This document shows positions 35,384 through 44,467 of a stretch of 64,000 bases of DNA, piece after piece (positions within the stretch are counted from its first letter, which is position 1; each line of letters starts with the position of its first letter). The position numbers were made by a program, and so were the translations under genes. The stretch covers positions 1 to 64,000 of the forward strand of contig DJOE01000009.1 in assembly GCA_002438405.1 (NCBI GenBank). Reading direction: 5' to 3'. Origin of the DNA: Cyanobacteria bacterium UBA6446 (GTDB lineage Bacteria > Cyanobacteriota > Vampirovibrionia > Gastranaerophilales > Gastranaerophilaceae). The notes beneath the pieces are model-generated. The model was given only the letters and a program-made list of their open reading frames with translations, ran no database searches and was not told the DNA's origin.

Positions 35384-35420
35384 TTTCATTATTTTATTTA
35401 GTATAAATAAAATAATGAAA
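35384..35420. repeat. Perfect 17-bp AT-only inverted repeat after gajB
   Basis: TTTCATTATTTTATTTA (35384-35400), GTA, then its exact reverse complement (35404-35420). It lies 63 bp after gajB. It may be the gajB terminator, a protein-binding site or an insertion junction. The 256-bp gap around it has no other clear feature except a TATAAT at 35545-35550 ahead of the next gene. Confidence 0.6.
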
Positions 35421-35577
35421 TAAACACAGAATTGTATCAATTAAAAATAGAAGAGGATCTTCATCTCACTGTTAAATAAATCTTGTTTTGCTTATTAATT
35501 TACACGCAAAAAAAATTTTTTTTATTTTTAATATTAATATATTTTATAATAGTATTGTATAAATAGATTGGATTTAA

Positions 35578-36237
35578 ATGGTAAATATTCAGAATTTGGC
35601 AAATGGTTTGAAAAATTGTCAAAAAGATAAAATTCAACTAGGCAGAAGAAATGTGCCTAGATATTTGTACCATTTAACAACGCAAAACAACTACAATCGA
35701 ATGCTTAAAGATGGATATATTAGATGTAATCACGATGTTAATTTAGACACAAATTTGAGCGGAGTTTTTATGTTTGATTTGAAAAATTTTACTAAGCGTT
35801 GGTTGTCAATGGGAATAGCTTGTGGAGATAATTTACTAACTTATGCAAAGGCTTTGATTATGCAAGTATCAAAAGACGATTCAAATATTGTTGTTTTAAA
35901 AATTCCAACTAAATTTTTATTCTTAAAATATTTAAAATGTAGAAGTCAAGTATCGACAAATGATTTACATTACCGTAATGGTGATTTTGCTACCAATCAA
36001 AGACACTATACTCGCAAAAAAGAACCTATTGAATATATTAATGAAGCATATATTCCAATCAAAAATGTAATAAAAATCGGTGAAGCGAACTCTGGTTTTA
36101 ATTTAAAGAAAGCTTTTGATGAAATGAATGATAATCATTTTGATAAAATTGATGTAAATCAAGTTTTACAAAAACTTTTTAAAAATACTCCAGAAGAAAA
36201 ATGTATAAATTTAGCTTTAAAACGCAGTGACAGGTGA
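35578..36237 (+). CDS. Hypothetical protein, possibly ADP-ribosyltransferase-like fold
   Basis: The 219-residue protein contains RYLYHLTTQNNYNRMLKDGYI near residue 28, then SGVFMFDL and a central INEAYIPIKNVIKIGEAN. The opening [YH]LTT...N...ILKDG[YL]I resembles the first strand-helix of ART-fold enzymes (such as DarT and KptA-type proteins), where a substrate-binding histidine lies in this position, and EA-Y-IP would be near the expected glutamate. This is only a fold-level hint. No signal peptide. It is the last gene before core-type genes resume. Confidence 0.5.
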   Translation: MVNIQNLANGLKNCQKDKIQLGRRNVPRYLYHLTTQNNYNRMLKDGYIRCNHDVNLDTNLSGVFMFDLKNFTKRWLSMGIACGDNLLTYAKALIMQVSKDDSNIVVLKIPTKFLFLKYLKCRSQVSTNDLHYRNGDFATNQRHYTRKKEPIEYINEAYIPIKNVIKIGEANSGFNLKKAFDEMNDNHFDKIDVNQVLQKLFKNTPEEKCINLALKRSDR

Positions 36238-36269
36238 TACTTATATAGTAGATGTTTTTGCAATCTAAG

Positions 36270-36758
36270 TTATTTCAACTTTGGATTTGGTAGTCCGTAG
36301 TAAGTTACGGGGACAAAGTATTTGTTTTCTTTAGGGTTTGAAAATACTTTATTCTCCATAATTCCAACTACACTTGATGGTATCATTTTCGGTTCTGTTA
36401 CGTTTTTATGTACCATTCCCCAACCAACACCACCGGTCACTTTTAATCCGTAGCCATATTCGATTTTAGAGCCTACAACAACGTCCGGATTTCTAAATTG
36501 TGCCTTTGCTTGTATTGTTTGAGCAATTTTTTGATTGTTTAGTTCTTTATTAGAAATTTCAAGAGTGTCTATTGCAAATTCTTTGAGTGAATCTATTGAT
36601 ATTGTGTTTGCCTTTGATTTTGCAAAAGAGTCAACTCTTTCTATAATTGGGTGAATATTTTTATTTGTAATTTGGTGTAGTGGCTCTTTTTTTATACATG
36701 ATACAGGTGTTAAGGCAATTGCTCCTGCCATAATTTTTGATACAAAATTTCTACTCAT
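36270..36758 (-). CDS. Putative exported or lipoprotein-like hypothetical protein
   Basis: This 162-residue protein begins MSRNFVSKIMAGAIALTPVSCIKKE: a basic start, a hydrophobic stretch and a cysteine at residue 21 that could be a weak lipobox (PVSC rather than LxxC). The rest (hydrophilic, with IEYGYGLKVTGGVGWGMVHK) has beta-type character. I do not recognise a family. It is convergent with the gene at 35578. Confidence 0.5.
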   Translation of the reverse strand: MSRNFVSKIMAGAIALTPVSCIKKEPLHQITNKNIHPIIERVDSFAKSKANTISIDSLKEFAIDTLEISNKELNNQKIAQTIQAKAQFRNPDVVVGSKIEYGYGLKVTGGVGWGMVHKNVTEPKMIPSSVVGIMENKVFSNPKENKYFVPVTYYGLPNPKLK

Positions 36759-36882
36759 AATCTTTCCCCTAAATCATTTTGTTACATATAGAATACTAGT
36801 AAATCTGAAATTTTGCTATTTCCTTAATAATTTGTTACTTATAAATCGGGCAAAAAATATTTTGTTTGGCTTTGATATAAGT

Positions 36883-38475
36883 ATGAGAGTTCAAGTTGTC
36901 ACAAATTCAATATACCCTTATCAAATTAATAACAATCGGAGAATAGAACAGAATAAAAAGGTGTCTTTCGTCGGTCGTATTGGTTCACTTAATCACGGAT
37001 TATCTAAATTTGATAAAGAAATTATGGCTTATTATTCGGATTTGTACCACAAAATGGGCATTGTGTCTGCTAAAAATGTTACTAAAATGGCGACAACTAT
37101 TAAAAAGAGTACAGGTCTAAATTTAGATGCTGTTTACAAATCAATGGATATTTTATCTCAATTTTCTAGTTATAAAAGCTTGAAAAAGATAGAACAAGCT
37201 TTGGGTAAAATGAATTCAACCTCATTCAAAACTTTACCGATTGACGATGCTAAATTTTTGACTCGTGATATCTGTCTTTCTGATGTTTTTAATTATCTGT
37301 CAATGAAAAATTTTAATTCTCTTGGAATAGGTAAAAATCCTGTAACACTTATTGATTCCAGTATATTTAATACTCTTGAAAAAAGTGATGTTAATCCGCA
37401 TTCCTATTTTCAAACTAAGAATGCTGTTTATATAGATTCTTTTGAAAATGGATATAATTTTCTAAATCAATCTCAAAGCTTTGAAAATTTTGTTTCTCAA
37501 AAATTGAAAGCGGCTCAAAAATATCAAAGTAAAAATGGCAAAGACCTTTTTTATAATTTGAATTATGTTTTGAATGGCGATATTTTAAAAAGATGCAAAC
37601 AATATGGAATAAGCCCTAATATTTTGAGGTTAGAGAATGAACCACCAACAACTCCAGAGAAAATTGCAAACAATCTTAACCCTATTATGCCGGATTTTAA
37701 AACATTTTTGAAAATTTCTAAAGATATTGCAATTGGTGGAGAATTATCTAAAAAAGATGGAGAAAAATATGTGTCAGAATTCCTTCAATCAATGACAGAT
37801 GTTATTACTCCTCGCAGATATTCTAAAATGTTGAATGATTTAAATTTTAAAATTGATTCTTATATGAATGAATATCATAGAGATAAAAATAAATTATTTT
37901 ATATTATTCCAGATTCAAATAAGAGTTTTTCATTGACAAATTATATGTATCGAAAAGTTAATAACATTGATTCAACATTCAATATTTTGCTTGATGATGA
38001 CAAATTCGGCTCAACGCTTGATAGTCTGAGAGCAATGCCGAAAGGCTCTACTATGGTTATTATGGACGATTATTTGCTCTCCGGATTATCTATGAGAAGA
38101 GAACAATTCCCGTATGAAGCTTTAGTATCATTAAGAGAGAACTTTTTGAAAAATCGAGACATTAATATTCTTTTTGCCCCTGTAATTTCTACAAGAGCCG
38201 GCAAAAATGAAATGGAAATGTATATGAATATAGTAAATCGTAGCGGTAAGGATAAAATTCTTACAAGCAAACTTTTGCCATATTATAAAGAAAATTATGT
38301 ATATGATAGTTTTAGGCGATTTAACAAATTTCAAACTTCATCAGTTTTGCCTTATATGGGACCTGATACGAATGCAGAAGAATTCACGCCACTTTATGAG
38401 CAATTTTTATGCAGTTCAAATGCTCAAAAAATCTGTCTTGATAACATTGGAGATATTTTAGACTTCTACGTGTAA
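36883..38475 (+). CDS. Lineage-specific hypothetical protein with a phosphoribosyltransferase-like motif
   Basis: About 530 residues if it starts at ATG 36883 (MRVQVVTNSIYPYQ...). The frame is open from TTG 36832, but the N-terminal pattern 'M-R-V-Q ... NNN ... VSF-x-G' is a common start of lineage proteins. Near the C-terminus GSTMVIMDDYLLSGLSM resembles the PRPP-binding loop of type I phosphoribosyltransferases (hydrophobic strand, DD, then SG-L-S/TG-T). The preceding region (FYIIPDSNKSFSLTNYMYR) could be a matching strand-loop. Function is unknown, and the rest has no known domain. Confidence 0.55.
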   Translation: MRVQVVTNSIYPYQINNNRRIEQNKKVSFVGRIGSLNHGLSKFDKEIMAYYSDLYHKMGIVSAKNVTKMATTIKKSTGLNLDAVYKSMDILSQFSSYKSLKKIEQALGKMNSTSFKTLPIDDAKFLTRDICLSDVFNYLSMKNFNSLGIGKNPVTLIDSSIFNTLEKSDVNPHSYFQTKNAVYIDSFENGYNFLNQSQSFENFVSQKLKAAQKYQSKNGKDLFYNLNYVLNGDILKRCKQYGISPNILRLENEPPTTPEKIANNLNPIMPDFKTFLKISKDIAIGGELSKKDGEKYVSEFLQSMTDVITPRRYSKMLNDLNFKIDSYMNEYHRDKNKLFYIIPDSNKSFSLTNYMYRKVNNIDSTFNILLDDDKFGSTLDSLRAMPKGSTMVIMDDYLLSGLSMRREQFPYEALVSLRENFLKNRDINILFAPVISTRAGKNEMEMYMNIVNRSGKDKILTSKLLPYYKENYVYDSFRRFNKFQTSSVLPYMGPDTNAEEFTPLYEQFLCSSNAQKICLDNIGDILDFYV

Positions 38476-38507
38476 AATTTTTTTGCTAAAATACTTCTGG
38501 AGGGCTA

Positions 38508-40259
38508 ATGGACGAAAGTATTATTTCTTATGCAACCAGAAATAATTGGAAAAGATTAAATGTCAAGGATTCAGACATTGAGCATCGTTTGTCTAAGAGA
38601 GCAAATAAAAGATTTTCAACAAGGAGTATTATTCCTGTTGAATATTTTTCCGATATTGCTAATTTATCTGTTCTTAGTTCTATATTAGATTATTCTAGCG
38701 AAAATTCTATCTCTGTCCAATCTGTTATTTATAACTTAGCATTAAATTATTTGTCAAGTGTTGGAATTTTGGTGCTTTGTGATGAACGTTTTTCAACAAA
38801 AAATAAGTATTTAGACGAAATTTTAAAAGTTTTTGGCGAATTTAAAATTGACAATTTTTTGATAAATCTTGAATATCCTAAAAATGAAAAAGATTTTTTA
38901 GGAATTGTTTATCAGTCATTACTCCAAGAAGGTGCGAAAAACAAAAAAGGTTCGTATTACACTCCGGAGCAAATTATAAAGTCATTTAATGAAAATATTC
39001 AATCGGATATGAAATTTCTTGATCCTTGTTGTGGTACGGGAAGTTTTCTGTTGTCCATTTCAGACAAAATTAAAAACCCTGAAAATATTTATGGTTGTGA
39101 TTTAGATGAAATAGCTGTTTTTATTGCAAAGATTAATTTGATTGTGAAATTTAAAAATATTGAATTTAATCCAAATATTTATAATTTAGATTTTTTGTTA
39201 CAGAATAAAATTCCTCAAAATTATTTTGATATTATTGCAACAAATCCGCCGTGGGGAGCAATGGCAAAAAATGATTACTTTAATCGTTTCCCGTTTATAA
39301 AATCAAAAGAATCCTTTTCTTACTTTATTGCAATTTCATTTGATTATCTTAAAAATGAGGGTAAATGTTTCTTTGTTTTGCCAATTTCTATATTGAATGT
39401 GAAAGTTCATTCTGATATTCGGAATTTTATATTAGATAATTTTTCAATTTTAGAAATTATTTGTTATGGGCAGATTTTTGAATCTGTACTTTCTGATGTA
39501 GTTGCATTAAAACTTAAAAAAGGAAAAGGAGAGGGTTTTGTTCATATAAAGACTTCAACAATGGAAGAGAAGATTCCAATTGAAGTTTATCAAAAAAATA
39601 TTAATAATATTTTTTCTTTGTATGGAATTCAAGATTATAAAATTTTAAATAAAATTTATTCAAAACCTCATAAAACATTGCAAAATAGCACTTGGGGATT
39701 AGGAATTGTTACAGGAAATAATAAAAAGTTTATAACTGAAAAATCCAAAAATCTTGAAAAAATTTATTCTGGCAAAAATTTGTCAAAATACTTTATCTTT
39801 GATAGTGATAAGTATATTGATTACAATCGAGAAAAGTTTCAACAAGTTGCACCAGACCTGATATATCGAGCAGAAGAGAAACTGGTTTATAAATTTGTAT
39901 CGAAGAATTTGGTTTTTGCTTATGATAATAAAAAAAGATTATTTTTAAATAGTGCAAATATTTTGATTCCAAAAGTTCAAACTCATTCAATAAAGACTGT
40001 TTTAGCATTTTTAAATTCAAAATTGTTTCAGTATATTTATCACATAAAATTTAATGAATTAAAGGTTTTAAAATCAAATTTACTTCAATTACCATTTCCA
40101 TTGTTGGATAAAAAAGATAAGACAAAACTTGAATCGTTTGTTAATCACTATATGAAGTTCGAGAATTCGGAAATTTTAGAGAACATTGATGATTATATTT
40201 TTAAAGTCTTTGATTTGTCCGGAGTGGAGATTCAGCATATCAAGAATAAGCTGACGTAG
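38508..40259 (+). CDS. Orphan N6-adenine DNA methylase, TaqI-like specificity domain
   Basis: This 583-residue protein has the N6-adenine methylase motifs KGSYYTPEQII, FLDPCCGTGSFLLSI (motif I), GCDLDEIAVFIAKINLI (II) and the catalytic NPPW (IIATNPPWGA). The C-terminal part (VTGNNKKFI..., KYFIFDSDKYIDYNREKF, AFLNSKLFQYIYHIKFNELKVLKSNLLQLPFPL) resembles the TaqI-like target-recognition domain. No endonuclease domain is obvious at the N-terminus (about 130 residues, unrecognised), nor is there a partner gene. It could be a solitary modification enzyme or part of a type IIG enzyme. Confidence 0.82.
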   Translation: MDESIISYATRNNWKRLNVKDSDIEHRLSKRANKRFSTRSIIPVEYFSDIANLSVLSSILDYSSENSISVQSVIYNLALNYLSSVGILVLCDERFSTKNKYLDEILKVFGEFKIDNFLINLEYPKNEKDFLGIVYQSLLQEGAKNKKGSYYTPEQIIKSFNENIQSDMKFLDPCCGTGSFLLSISDKIKNPENIYGCDLDEIAVFIAKINLIVKFKNIEFNPNIYNLDFLLQNKIPQNYFDIIATNPPWGAMAKNDYFNRFPFIKSKESFSYFIAISFDYLKNEGKCFFVLPISILNVKVHSDIRNFILDNFSILEIICYGQIFESVLSDVVALKLKKGKGEGFVHIKTSTMEEKIPIEVYQKNINNIFSLYGIQDYKILNKIYSKPHKTLQNSTWGLGIVTGNNKKFITEKSKNLEKIYSGKNLSKYFIFDSDKYIDYNREKFQQVAPDLIYRAEEKLVYKFVSKNLVFAYDNKKRLFLNSANILIPKVQTHSIKTVLAFLNSKLFQYIYHIKFNELKVLKSNLLQLPFPLLDKKDKTKLESFVNHYMKFENSEILENIDDYIFKVFDLSGVEIQHIKNKLT

Positions 40260-40303
40260 ATTATAATTTATGGTATTATCCAAAAAGGGAGAGATTAGAT
40301 AAT

Positions 40304-41986
40304 ATGGATAAGAAAAAGCTTTTAAATATTTTATTTATAATATGTGTTGCAGTTGTGACTATTGGTTTGAGAATACTATTTTTGAATACCGATATTTGGT
40401 ATGACGAGGCTTGTTCGTGGTTTACGGCAAAGCAATCATTTCCTGCCGGAATTGTTCACAACTTGTTAACTATTGATTTGCAACACACTCCATTATACTT
40501 TTTCGTATTACATTTTTGGATAAAATTATTTGGTGATTTTGAAATTTCAATGCGAATATTGTCATTGATTTTTGGAATTGCTACTGTTCTTATGGTGTAT
40601 ATTGTTTCAAAAAAAATTACAACACCAACTGTTTCAAAATTTGCAACTGTTTTGGCTGCTATTAGTCCGATATTAGTATTATTTTCCGTTGAAGTCAGAA
40701 TGTATCCAATGGTGATATTTTTAGTTTTGGTTTCATTGAATTATTTAATTGATTTTGAACAAAAAAATGATAAAGAATCTCTTGTAAAATTGATTATTGC
40801 AGATGTTTTAATCCCTTATACTTTGGTTGGGGGCTTTTTGTATAATTTATCTGTTTATATTTGTTATAGTATCTATTTATTTAAAAACAAAAAAGAGCAG
40901 TTTTTAAGTTATATAAAATCTGTTGGAATTGAACTTGTTTTATTGATTCCTTATTTTTATTTAATAACTTATTATGCAAAGATGAGAAGTGTTTTTGTAA
41001 TCGCTCATGAGGGAGAACTTCAATTTTTTCATATTGTTGATGTTATTCGTAATTATTTTGGTACAATACTTGTTAATAATGTTTATTGGCCGTCTGAACA
41101 GCCTTATGCAATCACGGTATTATTTACAATTTTTGTAATTGTTCCATGTATTTATTTTGTAACGGGGTTAATTAAAAGTTTCAAGGTTGAAGATAAATTT
41201 GTCAAAACTTTATCAACAATCTTTGTGACAAGTTTTGTTTTCTCTGTAATTTTTTCGTTGTTTAAAGTTAATATTTTTACATCAAGATATATTTTGTATT
41301 TGCTTCCTCCGTTATTTATATTGTCTGTTATTGGAATGTTCAAATGGCTATCTCGGAAGCATTGTATAATATTTTTAAGTTTATTTATTGCTTTTTCTAC
41401 AATATTTACGATTAATTACGTAAAAACATTTAGAATATCTAAGACCTTAGCGCTAAAGTCTGTAAGAATTGAAGCTGATAAATGGAATTTAAGTTCAGAT
41501 GATATGGTTATTATGCCATTTGCATCTGATGCTCCATATTATTTTAGGGATTTGACTTCTCCGAGGGTGTTTAATTTTGATTTTCATAAAGAAGTTCGAA
41601 ATCCATATAACAATCGATTTTATGATAAAACGCAACAAAATGGATTCAAACATAACATGGTTTCAAAAATCGTATATTTTGCGGCGATGTCAAATAGCGT
41701 AATTTCTCAGAACTATTTCAAATATTTTGTTGAAAATGTGAATATGACGGTTCCCAAAGGTCGATATGTAATGCTTGCATTGTATGGTGATGATGCAAAT
41801 TCTTTAGTTACTCCTGAACAGATGAAAGCTCCTATTCATTTAGAAGATGATGTTAATAAAAATTTGCTTGGTATTATGTTTCAAAAATATTTGATTGATA
41901 CAAGGTCAATGCTTGATGCTGATTTTAATTTTATCAAAGGTTACACTCAAGATAACTATACTTTTTTGATTTATCAAAAAAAGTGA
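40304..41986 (+). CDS. Multi-pass membrane glycosyltransferase (GT39/ArnT-like)
   Basis: This 560-residue protein has many hydrophobic helices and the GT-C layout: after the first helix comes the acidic TDIWYDEACSWFTAKQS loop (catalytic DE), then the HTPLYFFVLHFWIKLFGD segment typical of dolichyl/undecaprenyl-phosphate-sugar-using transferases. The C-terminal 150 residues are soluble and probably periplasmic. It likely adds a sugar to a lipid, polysaccharide or protein outside the cytoplasmic membrane. Donor and acceptor cannot be told. Confidence 0.8.
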   Translation: MDKKKLLNILFIICVAVVTIGLRILFLNTDIWYDEACSWFTAKQSFPAGIVHNLLTIDLQHTPLYFFVLHFWIKLFGDFEISMRILSLIFGIATVLMVYIVSKKITTPTVSKFATVLAAISPILVLFSVEVRMYPMVIFLVLVSLNYLIDFEQKNDKESLVKLIIADVLIPYTLVGGFLYNLSVYICYSIYLFKNKKEQFLSYIKSVGIELVLLIPYFYLITYYAKMRSVFVIAHEGELQFFHIVDVIRNYFGTILVNNVYWPSEQPYAITVLFTIFVIVPCIYFVTGLIKSFKVEDKFVKTLSTIFVTSFVFSVIFSLFKVNIFTSRYILYLLPPLFILSVIGMFKWLSRKHCIIFLSLFIAFSTIFTINYVKTFRISKTLALKSVRIEADKWNLSSDDMVIMPFASDAPYYFRDLTSPRVFNFDFHKEVRNPYNNRFYDKTQQNGFKHNMVSKIVYFAAMSNSVISQNYFKYFVENVNMTVPKGRYVMLALYGDDANSLVTPEQMKAPIHLEDDVNKNLLGIMFQKYLIDTRSMLDADFNFIKGYTQDNYTFLIYQKK

Positions 41987-42010
41987 TTAAAATGAATTAA
42001 GAGGTTAGTT

Positions 42011-42415
42011 ATGAAAAAAGTATTTTTATCAATTTTATTTTTTGTCTTCGTAATGTCTTCTGTTGCTTTCGCTCAATCAGAAGATGACATTGAGTGGAAA
42101 AGAGTTGATGAAAATTCTTATATTGATTCTGATGGAATTGTCGGAACAGAAGATATGTATGGGTTTACTTTCTTGTTGAAATCTTATAATAAAGGGCAGT
42201 ATGAACCGGTTAATGGTAAATCTATTTTTTATACATTGGCACAATATACCATTGATTGTGCCAAAAGGTCATACAAAATAGGTGTTATGGATTCGTATGG
42301 GAAACAAGATAATTTTATTACCGGAGATTATAACAAATATGCTGAGTTTCAACCAATAGTCGGCGGTACCGCAGTTTCAAATGTTTATAAAAAGTTATGC
42401 AGACCTGTTGATTAA
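42011..42415 (+). CDS. Small exported hypothetical protein
   Basis: 134 residues with a clear signal peptide (MKKVFLSILFFVFVMSSVAFAQ, cleavage after AFA). The mature part has three cysteines and an ordinary globular composition (DIEWKRVDENSYIDSDGIVG). Proteins of this type (surface-adhesin-E-like small exported proteins) often occur in this lineage, but I cannot name it. A good GAGGTTAG ribosome-binding site is in front. A two-way terminator follows. Confidence 0.6.
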   Translation: MKKVFLSILFFVFVMSSVAFAQSEDDIEWKRVDENSYIDSDGIVGTEDMYGFTFLLKSYNKGQYEPVNGKSIFYTLAQYTIDCAKRSYKIGVMDSYGKQDNFITGDYNKYAEFQPIVGGTAVSNVYKKLCRPVD

Positions 42416-42423
42416 ACAATAAA

Positions 42424-42455
42424 AAAAACTCCTAGCTAATTAGCTAAGAGTTTTT
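42424..42455. terminator. Bidirectional terminator
   Basis: AAAAACTC-c-TAGCTAATTAGCTA-a-GAGTTTTT is a long hairpin with T-runs on both strands, between the convergent genes ending at 42415 and 42477. Confidence 0.85.
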
Positions 42456-42476
42456 AATTTTATATTTTTCAATAGA

Positions 42477-42953
42477 CTAAGCAGCTACATCAAGTTTTTT
42501 ACCAATTTCTGGCTTTTTAGCTTCTTCTGCTGGTGCTTTTTCTTCTGATGGAGCTTTGTCTGTTTTAACTTCTTTTTCTTCTTTTGCCAGTTCTTCAGCT
42601 TTTTTAGCATCAGCAACTTTTGCTTCTTTGTTATCTGCTTTAGCTTCTTTTACTTCTGCTTTAGTTTCTGGCTTTGCTTGTGCTTTTGCTTCTTTGTCCG
42701 GAACTTCTACAGGTGCTTTTGCATCTTTAGAAATTTCTACAGAATCTTTTGCAGGTGCTTTTTCTAAGTTCGGTACATTTGCAATTAATTCTTTTTTGAA
42801 ATCATCAATTGGCATTTTACGAACACCGGATTTATCTCCTACAAGGGTAACTACTCCATCTTTTTTAGTTGCTGTAATTGTTTCCCCTTCTTTTGTTTTG
42901 TATTGAACTGTTGAGAATTGTTTTGGGGTTGCTGCTGAAACTGCTTCTACCAT
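42477..42953 (-). CDS. Low-complexity Lys/Ala/Glu-rich protein
   Basis: 158 residues. The first 60 residues look folded (FSTVQYKTKEGETITATKKDGVVTLVGDKSG, a beta-hairpin type sequence). The rest is a disordered, highly charged Lys-Ala-Glu-Pro run (e.g. KAEVKEAKADNKEAKVADAKK). No signal peptide or membrane segment. Function unknown. The compositional bias could reflect a spacer or a nucleic-acid-binding tail. Confidence 0.6.
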   Translation of the reverse strand: MVEAVSAATPKQFSTVQYKTKEGETITATKKDGVVTLVGDKSGVRKMPIDDFKKELIANVPNLEKAPAKDSVEISKDAKAPVEVPDKEAKAQAKPETKAEVKEAKADNKEAKVADAKKAEELAKEEKEVKTDKAPSEEKAPAEEAKKPEIGKKLDVAA

Positions 42954-43035
42954 AATTTTTTATCCTTTCCTTATTGTATTTATTTTTATTTACGTTTCAC
43001 TTAAGTTTGCTGAATAATATTAATTGCGTTATTTT

Positions 43036-43896
43036 TTATTTGGTCTTTACATTTGTTAACTTTTTACGTCCTTTAATATTTCTTGAATGTTCAGAACGTT
43101 CTTTTTTTATTATTTCAAAACCCATATCCTTTAATAGTTTTATTTTTTCATCAAACATGAAATTTTTATTTTCATTTTCTAATTCGTCAGTATTGAATGG
43201 AAAATGTTTCTTTTTTGCAATCTTTGCATATTTTCGTTGTGTGCTATATGCATATTTTTCTGATAATAAACAGTATTTTGCATCTTGGATATAATCCATT
43301 TTGACATCTGCTGGCATTCCTCTGAAGAAATGTTCTATTTTATGTCTGAGTCTATTTAATATGTATTTTTTATCTTTTTTCCCGTCTGGAAAATCCCTAG
43401 TATAGATTAAATCCTCATATAAGGTATCATACTTTTTGGTATATAATCCGTCATTTGCCATTTTTTGATTTCGGCTGAGATATTTGGGGTGAAACAATCC
43501 ATCTACGACATTCTGAAATTCATGTAAAATAGTATTTAGACTTTCACGATTAATTTTATTCTTAATAGTGTTAATGTCAATAGTTGTTTTGGAAATTTTT
43601 CCGGTAAATTCCGAATATAATATATCATTTCCGCCATCAAAAATATTATCATCATTTTTTCTGATACTTATATTTATACCTTTATTTAATACTTTGTTTA
43701 CTGAGTTATGCAATGTTTCCATTGTAATATACTCATGTTTATTGAATTTAGGAAGAAGCTCTTTATATAATTTATCAACCATTTTTGTTGCATTGTTTTG
43801 ACGAGTTTCAAAACTTCCTCTAATTTTTGAATATGGAATTTTTACAGTTGGAGATAATTTATTCAAAATTTGCATGTCTGTATTAAATTCCGACAT
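43036..43896 (-). CDS. Lineage-specific protein, zincin-like with a degenerate HExxH
   Basis: 286 residues. The N-terminus (IPYSKIRGSFETRQNNATKM) shares the SKI-[KR]-G motif with the protein at 1482-2246. In the middle LNTILHEFQNVVDGLFHPKY resembles the HExxH...HPKY region of zincin-like proteins, but the second zinc histidine is replaced by Asn (HEFQN), so metal-dependent catalysis is doubtful. The rest is basic and helical. No signal peptide is seen. Function unknown. Confidence 0.6.
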   Translation of the reverse strand: MSEFNTDMQILNKLSPTVKIPYSKIRGSFETRQNNATKMVDKLYKELLPKFNKHEYITMETLHNSVNKVLNKGINISIRKNDDNIFDGGNDILYSEFTGKISKTTIDINTIKNKINRESLNTILHEFQNVVDGLFHPKYLSRNQKMANDGLYTKKYDTLYEDLIYTRDFPDGKKDKKYILNRLRHKIEHFFRGMPADVKMDYIQDAKYCLLSEKYAYSTQRKYAKIAKKKHFPFNTDELENENKNFMFDEKIKLLKDMGFEIIKKERSEHSRNIKGRKKLTNVKTK

Positions 43897-43957
43897 GAAA
43901 TTTTTTGTTAGTTTTTTAATATTTGTTAAATGTATTTATTAATGTTATTCTAAAACT

Positions 43958-44467
43958 ATGATAGATTTAATGATTTTGTACATATTGTTGAAAAAAGATT
44001 TGACAATGTATTCAATACATAAACGGATTATGGAATATTTCAGAGCTTATACAAATCCTAGTTTTGGGGCATTAAAACCTGCTCTTGTCAGATTGGAACG
44101 CAACAAATTTATTACTGCTGAAAAAATTATGTCTGATGGTGGTAAATTGTCAATATTTTATTCTATTACAAAAGACGGAATGAAAGAATTGAAAAACCTT
44201 TTAATTAAGCCGTTTTCAAACAATCCGTTGCAATTTTTGTCAGATGCGAGAGTAAAATTATCTTGTGCTTCATTTTTGAATGGTGAAGAGCTTCAAGAGC
44301 TGTTTGATGAAGTTAAAACAAATGCTTTGTTTCATAAGGCAAATGCTGAAAAAACATTGGCTGATGAATACACTCCAACTGATTTTTATCAAAGAATTGT
44401 TTTAGATAATACAATATGTGAATACAAAAATTTAATATCTATGGTTGAGGGGTTTGAAAAACAATAA
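43958..44467 (+). CDS. PadR-family transcriptional regulator
   Basis: 169 residues. The N-terminal winged helix (MIDLMILYILLKKDLTMYSIHKRIMEYFRAYTNPSFGALKPALVRLERNKFI) has the family pattern of a helix, the 'S-x-G-x-L/YP-L-x-R-L' recognition region, and a wing with SIFYSITKDG. The C-terminal part is a helical dimerisation domain. The stop codon overlaps the first base of the downstream gene start, so the regulator and the DUF512 protein are translated together. Effector and targets unknown. Confidence 0.82.
   Translation: MIDLMILYILLKKDLTMYSIHKRIMEYFRAYTNPSFGALKPALVRLERNKFITAEKIMSDGGKLSIFYSITKDGMKELKNLLIKPFSNNPLQFLSDARVKLSCASFLNGEELQELFDEVKTNALFHKANAEKTLADEYTPTDFYQRIVLDNTICEYKNLISMVEGFEKQ

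Larger units (their letters stand above)
10346..36240. mobile_element. Defence-rich integrated genomic island at tRNA-His (right end uncertain)
   Basis: The left edge is set by tRNA-His with an adjacent large serine recombinase. From there to about 35.3 kb nearly all genes are recombination or phage-defence functions: invertase, HpaII-type R-M, retron-type RT, integrase remnant, SNF2/DinD/type III R-M cluster, Gabija. Genes of lineage-specific type resume after about 36.2 kb. I searched by eye for a repeat of the tRNA 3' end near the right edge and found none, so the right border, and whether this is one element or several stacked ones, is unresolved. Confidence 0.5.

Noticed and set aside
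42556..42906. Ser/Ala-rich plus-strand ORF of 116 codons
   Set aside because: Antisense shadow of the Lys/Ala/Glu-rich protein at 42477-42953.
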